Assembly: GCA_944327365.1 (NCBI GenBank)
Contig: CALVHI010000009.1
Span: forward strand, 1-34,938
Reading direction: 5' to 3'
Length of the DNA stretch: 34,938 bases
DNA from: an uncultured Bacilli bacterium
Lineage (GTDB): Bacteria; Bacillota_I; Bacilli_A; RF39; UBA660
Both the position numbers and the translations under genes were made by a program. Position 1 is the first letter of the stretch; each line of letters opens with the position of its first letter. The notes beneath the pieces were generated by a model. That model worked only from the letters and a program-made list of their open reading frames with translations. It searched no databases and had not been told where the DNA came from. Of the stretch, positions 23,579 through 30,528 are shown piece after piece.

Positions 23579-23804
23579 AAGTTATCGTGGCACGTTTTGT
23601 TTGCGATAGCAAATGAAAGTGGCGATAGATAACTTATTAAAATTAATATTTCCTTTATTCATATTGGAAATATTAATTTATTGTTGAAACTTGATACCCC
23701 TTTTGCAAATAGGGGTATCTTGTGAAAACAATATAAGGGGGTTTTTAGGGAACTCCCTAAACTCACATGGGCTATGCCCTAGTGAGATAGGTCATTAATG
23801 ACCT
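23579..23804 (+). other. probable oriT: cluster of inverted repeats upstream of the relaxase gene
   Basis: Six inverted repeats fill the gap before mob: AAGTTATC/GATAACTT (23579-23635) enclosing TTTGC-GATA-GCAAA; the 14-bp pair AAATTAATATTTCC/GGAAATATTAATTT (23640-23679); GATACCCC/GGGGTATC (23693-23719) followed by TTGTGAAAAC; TAGGG/CCCTA (23746-23759); CTCAC/GTGAG (23762-23786); and the perfect palindrome AGGTCATTAATGACCT (23789-23804). MobV relaxases nick next to such hairpins directly upstream of their own gene. The nick site is not proven. Confidence 0.6.
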
Positions 23805-23828
23805 GAATAAATAAAAGGAGGGCGATAA

Positions 23829-25241
23829 ATGGATAACATTTATGATGGAAAACAAGTATTAAGATTTGCAACTAAATATAAAGCAAAAGATTTATTTAAT
23901 ATAGGACAAGAATTAACCAAAAGAAAAGGTACAGGAAATTATGATAGCAAAAGAACCGAATTTAATGTTAATTATGTTCCTATGAAAGAACGTAATCTAT
24001 ATCAACAAGTAAAGAAAATACTAAAAGAACGTGATATAGAATATTTAAAAAAAGATAGTACCAATATGCTAAATGGTGTAGTGTTCACAAGTGGTAATGA
24101 GTTTTTCCAAAGTTTAGGTATGAAATTTAAAGATAGTGGTAGAACTTACAAAACAGGCAATAAAAAAGGGCAAAGTGTATTTGTACCTGATATAAATGGT
24201 AAGGAAGATATACCTCTTGAAGTAACCTATTATTTTGATAGTTGTATGGAGTTTTTGATAGACTTAGTTGGTAAGGAAAATATTGTCATGGCACAAGTAC
24301 ACTATGATGAAGATACCCCTCACCTACAAGCCTACTTCTTACCTATCGTAAATGAAGTTAAAAGAAAAGTTTATAAAAAAGATAATGAGGGTAATACAAT
24401 TAAAGAAGAAGTAAAAGATAATAATGGCAATGTTAAACTAATACCTATATTACAAAGAGATAATAATGGCAAAATTATATATGAAAATATAAAAGGTAAA
24501 TTTTTAAACAACGACCAATTTTGGAAAGACTTAGGTGGCAAAAATTCTTTTGCTAAACTACAAGATAAATTTAATAAGTTTATCAATGGAAAAGGTTTCA
24601 AACTAGATCGTGGTAATATTGGAAGTCATATAAAAAATCAAACAAAGTTAGACTATCAAATTAGTGAATTAAAGGCTGAATTAAGCGATTTAAAGGAAGA
24701 ACTTAATTACACGGCCAAAGAGATAGAAATAAACAAAAATAGCCTTAAAAATATGGATAAATCAGATAATATTACTAATATAAAAAAAAGAATTACAGGA
24801 TATAGTTCAAAAGATGTAGATAGATTAATCTATTATGCTAAAACGCTTGAAAAAGATAAAATATTATCTGCTAACACGATTAAAAATCAAGAAATTCAAA
24901 TTACAAGGTTATTAACTTATAATAATAGATTTAAAGCTAACAAAGAATATTTAAAACAAAAAGAAATGTTAAAAGAGCAACAACAAGAAATTAAAGAATT
25001 AAAAAATGAATTAAATAAAAAAGATTTATTAATCAATTCTTTAAAAAATATAAAATCAAAGTTAGAAGAAGAACTAGATAGATGGAAAGGTTTATTCGAT
25101 AAAATGGCTAATGCTATTGATAAAATCTTAGGTAGAAAAAAATCAAAATATGTAGAAGACTATGAAGATTTAGCAAATTCTATTAATTATGATTATTATG
25201 AAGAAACAAAAGATAAAGATGATTTTGAAATCGAAATATAA
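23829..25241 (+). CDS. mob: MobV-family relaxase (Mob/Pre)
   Basis: A 470-residue relaxase that nicks oriT and leads the strand into a recipient. The N terminus carries the MobV pattern, with the metal-binding motif VHYDEDTPHLQAYF (first His at residue 158) and the RTEFNVNYVP segment near residue 40. From about 270 on the protein is a long coiled coil rich in Glu and Lys, as is usual in Pre/Mob proteins. AGGAGG precedes the ATG. It lies directly after the oriT-like region. Confidence 0.88.
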   Translation: MDNIYDGKQVLRFATKYKAKDLFNIGQELTKRKGTGNYDSKRTEFNVNYVPMKERNLYQQVKKILKERDIEYLKKDSTNMLNGVVFTSGNEFFQSLGMKFKDSGRTYKTGNKKGQSVFVPDINGKEDIPLEVTYYFDSCMEFLIDLVGKENIVMAQVHYDEDTPHLQAYFLPIVNEVKRKVYKKDNEGNTIKEEVKDNNGNVKLIPILQRDNNGKIIYENIKGKFLNNDQFWKDLGGKNSFAKLQDKFNKFINGKGFKLDRGNIGSHIKNQTKLDYQISELKAELSDLKEELNYTAKEIEINKNSLKNMDKSDNITNIKKRITGYSSKDVDRLIYYAKTLEKDKILSANTIKNQEIQITRLLTYNNRFKANKEYLKQKEMLKEQQQEIKELKNELNKKDLLINSLKNIKSKLEEELDRWKGLFDKMANAIDKILGRKKSKYVEDYEDLANSINYDYYEETKDKDDFEIEI

Positions 25242-25254
25242 AAAGGATGATAAA

Positions 25255-25372
25255 ATGATACAAACAACAATAAAAAAAATATAAATTTGATAAAGACCTT
25301 GCATTAAAAGAATAATTGAATTTTATTGAAATTGAAAGGAGTGAAAAATATGGCAATTATCTTATTAAATAA
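25255..25372 (+). pseudogene. decayed small ORF between mob and integrase
   Basis: An ATG with AAAAGGATG upstream opens a frame that stops after nine codons (MIQTTIKKI). A one-base shift in the A run restores KYKFDKDLALKE, then a stop, then LNFIEIERSEKYGNYLIK to 25372, overlapping the integrase start. This looks like a frameshifted small gene; an excisionase is often found in this position. Weak evidence, because it is short. Confidence 0.35.
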
Positions 25373-26507
25373 AAAAGAATGGACAAAAGACGGTCGAAAA
25401 TGGATATTTTATACTAGATATAAAGACTTAGATGGTAGAACAAAGCAATATAAATCAAAAAAATACATTAATAAAAAAGAAGCTCAAGAAGCTGAAAAAC
25501 AATTTTATCTTGAATTTGATAAATATCGTCCTGACAATAATATGACATTCAAAGATTTGTATACTGCTTTTTATGATTATCAAAAAGACAAAGTAAAAGA
25601 AACAACTTTACACACTTATCATGATAGAATCAGATATATGGCACTTTTAGACAATATTAAAGTTAAAGAATTTAATATCCAACATTATGAGGCATGGCGA
25701 AAAAAGATATTGGAATACAAGTTATCAAATAGAACAAGAAACTATATTTATAAATTCTTAAAAACAATAATGAATTTTGGTACAAAATGGTATGGTATTA
25801 ATTTTAATGAAATATATCCAAAAATGACAAATTTTACTGATCCTAGCGAAATAAAAAAGGAAATGGAATTTTGGACTTATGAGGAATTTGCAAAATTTAT
25901 ATCAGTAGAAAAAAATCTAACTTATAAATGCTTATTTAAAACATTATATTACTGCGGACTACGAAAAGGAGAAGCAAGAGCATTAAATTGGAACGACATA
26001 GATTTTATAAATAATACTGTCAAGATTAATAAAGGATTATCTGATAATGTAAATGGAAAAACTTATATTATCACTAGTCCTAAAACACTAACAAGTAATA
26101 GAACTTTACCATTACCTAAAGGCTTAGTAAATGATTTAAAAAAATTAAAGGAAAAAGCGATGGAATTTACCAATTTTAAAGAAGATTGGTTTATTTTTGG
26201 AAATGCTATACCTCTAGGTGATGATGCTATTAGAAGAAGAAAAAACAATAATTGTAAATTAGCAAAAATTAAACAAATAAGAATTCACGATTTTAGACAT
26301 TCATGTGCCTCATTATTAATTAATAATGGAGCAGACATAACACTTGTTGCTAAATATCTAGGACACTCTAAAATTGATGAAACACTAAACACTTATTCTC
26401 ATATGTTTAAAAACAAATTAAATAATATTATTAACCTAATAGATACATTAGATAATAATACTGCACCTAATAAAAAAGAAGAAATTGATTTTGAAATAAG
26501 TATATAA
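25350..26507 (+). CDS. int: tyrosine recombinase / integrase
   Basis: A 385-residue integrase. Residues 1-60 form the arm-binding domain (WIFYTRYKDLDGRTKQYKSK), 65-165 the SAM-like core-binding domain, and 175-360 the catalytic domain with Arg205 (YYCGLRKGEARAL), His313/Arg316 (HDFRHSCASL), LGH, and nucleophile Tyr349 (TYSHMF). All catalytic residues are intact. ATG 25350 has AAAGGAG eight bases upstream. It should recombine the CTTCAGGGGG-containing ends, and the arm domain may bind the paired 11-mers. Confidence 0.93.
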   Translation: MAIILLNKKEWTKDGRKWIFYTRYKDLDGRTKQYKSKKYINKKEAQEAEKQFYLEFDKYRPDNNMTFKDLYTAFYDYQKDKVKETTLHTYHDRIRYMALLDNIKVKEFNIQHYEAWRKKILEYKLSNRTRNYIYKFLKTIMNFGTKWYGINFNEIYPKMTNFTDPSEIKKEMEFWTYEEFAKFISVEKNLTYKCLFKTLYYCGLRKGEARALNWNDIDFINNTVKINKGLSDNVNGKTYIITSPKTLTSNRTLPLPKGLVNDLKKLKEKAMEFTNFKEDWFIFGNAIPLGDDAIRRRKNNNCKLAKIKQIRIHDFRHSCASLLINNGADITLVAKYLGHSKIDETLNTYSHMFKNKLNNIINLIDTLDNNTAPNKKEEIDFEISI

Positions 26508-26510
26508 ATT

Positions 26511-26545
26511 AATTAGGAAACCAAAGCAATGGTTTCCTAATTTTT
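26511..26545 (+). terminator. terminator of the integrase gene
   Basis: AATTAGGAAACCA / TGGTTTCCTAATT stem with a six-base loop and seven T's. Confidence 0.88.
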
Positions 26546-26576
26546 TTATGGAAAAATTTATTAAAAAGTTAAAAAT

Positions 26577-26598
26577 GCTACCTAAATGCTACCTAAAA
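26577..26598. repeat. arm-type repeats at the right end of the element
   Basis: GCTACCTAAAT (26577-26587) and GCTACCTAAAA (26588-26598) in tandem, in the same orientation as the pairs at 15428-15449 and 17124-17145. The position 79 bp inside the right att core suits integrase arm-binding sites. Confidence 0.65.
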
Positions 26599-26644
26599 CC
26601 CAATTCCATTAAAAGATAAACATTAAAAACTCCCATAAATACTG

Positions 26645-26750
26645 AAAAAAACAAAAGTGTCCAGCATTTCTGCTGGACTTCAGGGGGTTTTGGTTGACTC
26701 ACTTTCACACAAGTCGTAAAAGTGATATCGGACATGATGTTTATCATGTC
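26645..26750 (-). ncRNA. putative small RNA of about 105 nt with C-rich segment, target of element integration
   Basis: A promoter (26757-26785) would start transcription at 26750, exactly at the hairpin GACATGAT-AAAC-ATCATGTC. A second stem (TCACTTT / AAAGTGA) follows, then the unpaired C-rich stretch AACCAAAACCCCCTGAAG, then a terminator hairpin and T run. No reading frame is seen. The C-rich loop could pair with ribosome binding sites, as in RsaE-like RNAs. The last part comes from the mobile element. No known RNA family is recognised. Confidence 0.5.
26659..26687 (-). other. right att site (hairpin plus core)
   Basis: GTCCAGC-ATTTCT-GCTGGAC (26659-26678) followed by CTTCAGGGGG (26678-26687). 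On the minus strand this is CCCCCTGAAG, a hairpin, and ACTTTTGTTTTTTT, so the element end supplies a complete terminator to the RNA entering from the recG side. Confidence 0.6.
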
Positions 26751-26756
26751 ATAATA

Positions 26757-26785
26757 ATGATATTATTTTTTTCGACATTTGTCAA
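26757..26785 (-). promoter_or_regulatory. promoter of the putative small RNA
   Basis: TTGACA (26780-26785), 17 bases, TATCAT (26757-26762) on the minus strand. The predicted start seven bases on is the first base of the 5' hairpin. Confidence 0.55.
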
Positions 26786-26808
26786 TTACCTTTAGTGAAT
26801 TTTTACAA

Positions 26809-28794
26809 TTAATTTAACCTTTCTAAATCACGAACTATTTTTTTATAATTCATATTATTGTTATAAGCCCCACTATTTAAATATTCTTCGCTATCTCTTT
26901 TCGCTTGCATCATAATTTTTAAATCAGTTTTTAAATTGGCAATTTTAAATGTTTTAACCCCACTTTGCATCGTTCCAAAAAGATCACCTTCACCTCGTAA
27001 TTCCAAATCTTTTTCGGCAATATAAAAACCGTCATTACTTTCCTCAAGAACTTTTAGGCGATCTATTTCTTTATCACATATTAAATAGCAATAAGAATCA
27101 AGATTATTTCTCCCTACTCGACCACGAAGTTGATGAATGGTTGCAAGCCCAAAACGGTCAGCATCAAAAATGACCATAATAGTTGCATTTTTAACATCAA
27201 CCCCTACTTCAATAACAGTCGTAGAAATAAGTATTTTTGTTTCATTATTTTTAAATCTTTCCATAATCACATCTTTTTCTTTTTGTTTTAACTTGCCATG
27301 AAGTATTTCAATTGGAATTTTACCCTGATAAGCCATATTAAATTTTTCTTTTAATGTTTCCACACTCTTTAAATCTAGTTCCAAATTATCATCGATAATA
27401 CTTGCTACAACATAAACTTGATGACCAGCCTTTATTTCTTCTAAAACATGCATAAGTACATCTTTAAGTTCACTATATTTTTTTATTTTGGTAACAATTT
27501 CTTTTCTTCCACCCGGTTTATGACGAATAAATGAAACATCTAAATCACCATATAAAGTTAAAGCATAAGTTCTTGGAATTGGTGTTGCACTCATATATAA
27601 AGCATCCGGAACATCTCCTTTGCTTTTAAGGATTTCTCTTTGCTTTACTCCAAAACGATGTTGTTCATCTGTAATAACTAATCCCAACTGATAAAAAGAT
27701 ACATTTTCTTCTAAGATAGCGTGTGTTCCAATCAAAATATCAATATCACCACTAGCAAGCCTTACCTTTACATTATCTTTTTCTTTTTTAGTCATACTAC
27801 CCACTAATAAATCAATAGTTAAATGACACTTACTAAAATAAGAAACAGCTGAATCAAAATGTTGCCTTGCTAAAACTTCCGTAGGAGCCATTAAAACACT
27901 TTGATATCCGGCTAAAAAGTTCGCATACATACTAATAAAACTAATAATAGTTTTACCACTACCAACATCACCAAGTACTAATCTATTCATCTTTTTATTA
28001 CTTTTAATATCACTTAAAATAAAAGATAAAGCTTCTGTCTGACTATCAGTTAACAAAAAAGGAAGACTAGAAATAAACTCATTGACTTTATTTTCTTCAA
28101 AATATTTTTCTTTTTTATACGTATTTTCATTTTCATTTTTCATATAAGCAATTTTAAACAAAAACAAAAACAATTCTTCATATTTTAAAAACACTTTAGA
28201 TTTCTTTATTTCATCAAAATTACGCGGACTATGAATCATCCGTAAAGCTTGTTTTTTACTAATAAAATCATATTTCATCATAAACTCATCAGGAATATAA
28301 TTAGGTATTTTAGCACTATCAACAAGAGCACTTTCCATAATCTTTCTTAAATCATTATTCTTAATTCCTTTCTTAATATGATAAATAGGAATGATCTCTT
28401 TTTTAGTTAAAGGAATTAACTTTATATCATCACAAATAAAAGTATTCTTTTTTAAATCATACTTACCTACCAAAGTAATTGTTTTACCTATCACAATATG
28501 TGATTTTAAAAAAGCCCGATTAAAAATAACAGCATACATAACTTTACCATTATGATTTACTCGAAATTGCAATTTATTAAAATTCTTACGTATGAATGCT
28601 GTAGTTGCAGTTGTCTCAATCACTACATTAATAGCAATTCTTTCATGATCATAATCATCCGTCAAATTAGTAGGTTCAAATAAATCATAGCGATAAGGAA
28701 AATAGGAAAGCAAATCACAAACGCTGGCAATTCCTAAATCCTTTAAATTTTCTAATGTTTTAGGTCCAACACCTTTAATATCTCTTAACTCCAT
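26809..28794 (-). CDS. recG: ATP-dependent DNA helicase RecG
   Basis: A 661-residue helicase that remodels stalled forks and branched DNA. The N-terminal wedge/OB domain starts DIKGVGPKTLENLKDLGI and includes FPYRYDLF. Walker A is LGDVGSGKT (near residue 280), the DExH box is DEQHRFG, and later motifs include MSATPIPRTYALTLYGDLD, STTVIEVGVDV and QLRGRVGRN. The length is normal. In-frame stops just upstream force the start at ATG 28794, but the only good ribosome binding site is 34 bases away behind a hairpin. Confidence 0.96.
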   Translation of the reverse strand: MELRDIKGVGPKTLENLKDLGIASVCDLLSYFPYRYDLFEPTNLTDDYDHERIAINVVIETTATTAFIRKNFNKLQFRVNHNGKVMYAVIFNRAFLKSHIVIGKTITLVGKYDLKKNTFICDDIKLIPLTKKEIIPIYHIKKGIKNNDLRKIMESALVDSAKIPNYIPDEFMMKYDFISKKQALRMIHSPRNFDEIKKSKVFLKYEELFLFLFKIAYMKNENENTYKKEKYFEENKVNEFISSLPFLLTDSQTEALSFILSDIKSNKKMNRLVLGDVGSGKTIISFISMYANFLAGYQSVLMAPTEVLARQHFDSAVSYFSKCHLTIDLLVGSMTKKEKDNVKVRLASGDIDILIGTHAILEENVSFYQLGLVITDEQHRFGVKQREILKSKGDVPDALYMSATPIPRTYALTLYGDLDVSFIRHKPGGRKEIVTKIKKYSELKDVLMHVLEEIKAGHQVYVVASIIDDNLELDLKSVETLKEKFNMAYQGKIPIEILHGKLKQKEKDVIMERFKNNETKILISTTVIEVGVDVKNATIMVIFDADRFGLATIHQLRGRVGRNNLDSYCYLICDKEIDRLKVLEESNDGFYIAEKDLELRGEGDLFGTMQSGVKTFKIANLKTDLKIMMQAKRDSEEYLNSGAYNNNMNYKKIVRDLERLN

Positions 28795-28797
28795 TCA

Positions 28798-28834
28798 TGA
28801 ACCGTCGAGTAGACAAGTCTCGACTGCACCTCCT
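28798..28834 (-). promoter_or_regulatory. recG: recG translation start region: AGGAGG separated from the ATG by a hairpin
   Basis: AGGAGG is at 28829-28834. Four bases later comes the hairpin GTCGAG / CTCGAC with a nine-base loop (28804-28824). An out-of-frame ATG lies at 28798 and the recG ATG at 28794. If the hairpin folds, the effective spacing is 9 bases to the first ATG and 13 to recG. The first ATG opens only seven codons, overlapping recG. Confidence 0.55.
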
Positions 28835-28876
28835 TTCTTTTATTAGTGAGTGCTATCTCATTGCATCTCTTCTACC

Positions 28877-28885
28877 ATTATATCA
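28877..28885 (-). promoter_or_regulatory. extended -10 promoter of recG
   Basis: TGATATAAT on the minus strand, directly after the end of the cohesin gene. Confidence 0.5.
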
Positions 28886-28902
28886 AACAAAAAGAAGAAA
28901 CT

Positions 28903-30519
28903 CTATTTTTTCTTTTCACGTTTCTTCTTTTTCTTTTTATCTTCCTCAAAAAGATCATAAACATCTTCACTTTTTTCCATATCTTCTTGAATAGGCTCTT
29001 CAATCTCTAAAGATTGCACAGATTTTTCCTCTTTAGATTTTTTCTTCTCTTCTTTTGCCTTCCTCTTTGCTTCTTTTTTTAATTCTTTTTTTGACTTAAG
29101 TAAAGCTTTTTCTTCCTCTTTTTGCTGTTCATCTTCTTTTATAACTTTTTGTACATCACTTACTACATCATTTAATTTTCTTGTTGCCTCTAGTTTTGCC
29201 TCTTGTTTTAAAATAAATTGATTGATCTTTTTTTGCTTTTTCTTAGTACTATGAAGCAACCCAAAAATTAAAATAAGCATTAAGAATAAAGCACCTGCAA
29301 AAGCGATAATAACATAAGTATAATACTCAATTGTTTGATTAGCTTCATTAATAAAAGTATCATCAAAAATCATCATCGCTCCATTAGATGGATCATACAA
29401 ATAATGATTTTCCTCATTCGTCTCTAAATTAATCGCATTAATAATAACATAATTACTATTTTCACTATACTTATAAGCATCATAAGAGACACCATTAATT
29501 TGAACACTTGTCAAAGTGTAATCTAGCGAACTCGAAAAGTCAACAGGAACTAATATATAAGATTTAGATCTAAATTGATTGTAATAAGAATACTCTCCAT
29601 CTTGATAACGATACAAAGAGATATCCCCACTCGCATCTTTAAGACCAACTAAAGTATAACCAACACTAGAATTGGTAAAAGCTGGAATATCAAACCCATC
29701 AATTTGCACTGTTGCCTCAGTAAAGGTTACCGGAGCTTCAAGCAAAGTCTCGCTCTTAACAACTATATAATTTTCTCCATCAATTGAAACATTAATTGGA
29801 TTTAGATCTTCAACATTTACAACTAATGTATATGTTTTCTCATCCCCATTTTGAGCCGTAACAACTATAGGAATTGTATTAAGACCTTCCGATACTTCAA
29901 TTTCTCCAGCACCATCAATGGTAGCCGTCGAATCAGCGCGTGTAGCCCCTACATTAATTAAAGTTGTCCCTGTAGGAACCGTAACATTGTACTCTAATAT
30001 ATCAGCATCAAATTCTTGATCGAGAGTATACTCATCTTCACCAACAGTAACACTAATATCACGTAAATTATTATTTTTACTATAGCTAGCCTCTAACTCA
30101 GCTTGAGTCATAATTCTAATACTTTTATTAGAACGACTAATACTCATACTATTCTTATCCCAATCATAAATATCATAACTACCAACAGTAATATTTGTAT
30201 TACCACTCTTTAAAGCTCTAAATTTTAAAGTATATGTTTTAGACTTAGTATTACCATTTTGAGCATAACTAACAAAATAAGTACCATTATTTTCAGCTGT
30301 AGAAGAAGTTAAACGTAAATAACTACTATCATAATTAACATCAAACTCCCAAGAGCCTAAAGAAGATGAACTAGATAAAGTAACAGTGACAGTAACAGTG
30401 TTTCCTACTACTACAGTTGATGAAGAAGAAATCTGTATTTTTCCACTACTAGCATCAACACTAGGAATAAATATTCCTAAAGAAAAGATTGTAAATATTA
30501 ATATTAATAATTTTTTCAT
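28903..30519 (-). CDS. membrane-anchored cohesin-domain surface protein
   Basis: A 538-residue protein. A signal peptide (1-23) precedes a cohesin-type beta domain (about 25-135: LGSWEFDVNYDSSYLRLTSS, KTYTLKFRALKSGNTNITVG). A cadherin-like beta-sandwich follows (about 148-243: DISVTVGEDEYTLDQEFDAD, TVPTGTTLINV), then a further surface region, one transmembrane helix (about 400-422), and a very charged Lys/Glu cytoplasmic tail of about 115 residues. Cohesins bind dockerins; the gene immediately upstream encodes a dockerin protein nine bases away. It should hold that enzyme at the membrane. AAGGAGG precedes the ATG. Confidence 0.8.
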   Translation of the reverse strand: MKKLLILIFTIFSLGIFIPSVDASSGKIQISSSSTVVVGNTVTVTVTLSSSSSLGSWEFDVNYDSSYLRLTSSTAENNGTYFVSYAQNGNTKSKTYTLKFRALKSGNTNITVGSYDIYDWDKNSMSISRSNKSIRIMTQAELEASYSKNNNLRDISVTVGEDEYTLDQEFDADILEYNVTVPTGTTLINVGATRADSTATIDGAGEIEVSEGLNTIPIVVTAQNGDEKTYTLVVNVEDLNPINVSIDGENYIVVKSETLLEAPVTFTEATVQIDGFDIPAFTNSSVGYTLVGLKDASGDISLYRYQDGEYSYYNQFRSKSYILVPVDFSSSLDYTLTSVQINGVSYDAYKYSENSNYVIINAINLETNEENHYLYDPSNGAMMIFDDTFINEANQTIEYYTYVIIAFAGALFLMLILIFGLLHSTKKKQKKINQFILKQEAKLEATRKLNDVVSDVQKVIKEDEQQKEEEKALLKSKKELKKEAKRKAKEEKKKSKEEKSVQSLEIEEPIQEDMEKSEDVYDLFEEDKKKKKKREKKK

Positions 30520-30528
30520 AAATCCTCC

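Larger units (their letters stand above)
16998..26687. mobile_element. integrative mobilizable element of about 9.7 kb
   Basis: Bounded by CTTCAGGGGG at 16998-17007 and 26678-26687, with paired 11-bp repeats 116 bp inside the left core and 79 bp inside the right core. From left to right: cargo (membrane peptide plus LPO_1073/Vpar_1526-like protein; two membrane proteins; unknown), regulators, operator region and leader, small HTH protein, RepA-like ATPase, oriT, MobV relaxase, tyrosine integrase. It has no conjugation apparatus, so it would need a helper. The right end lies in a putative small RNA gene beside recG. Confidence 0.7.

Noticed and set aside
26697-26706. TCACTTTCAC shared by the two island flanks (near 15177 and 26697) as a longer att duplication
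   Set aside because: The surrounding bases do not align, and the position differs relative to the cores; probably coincidence.
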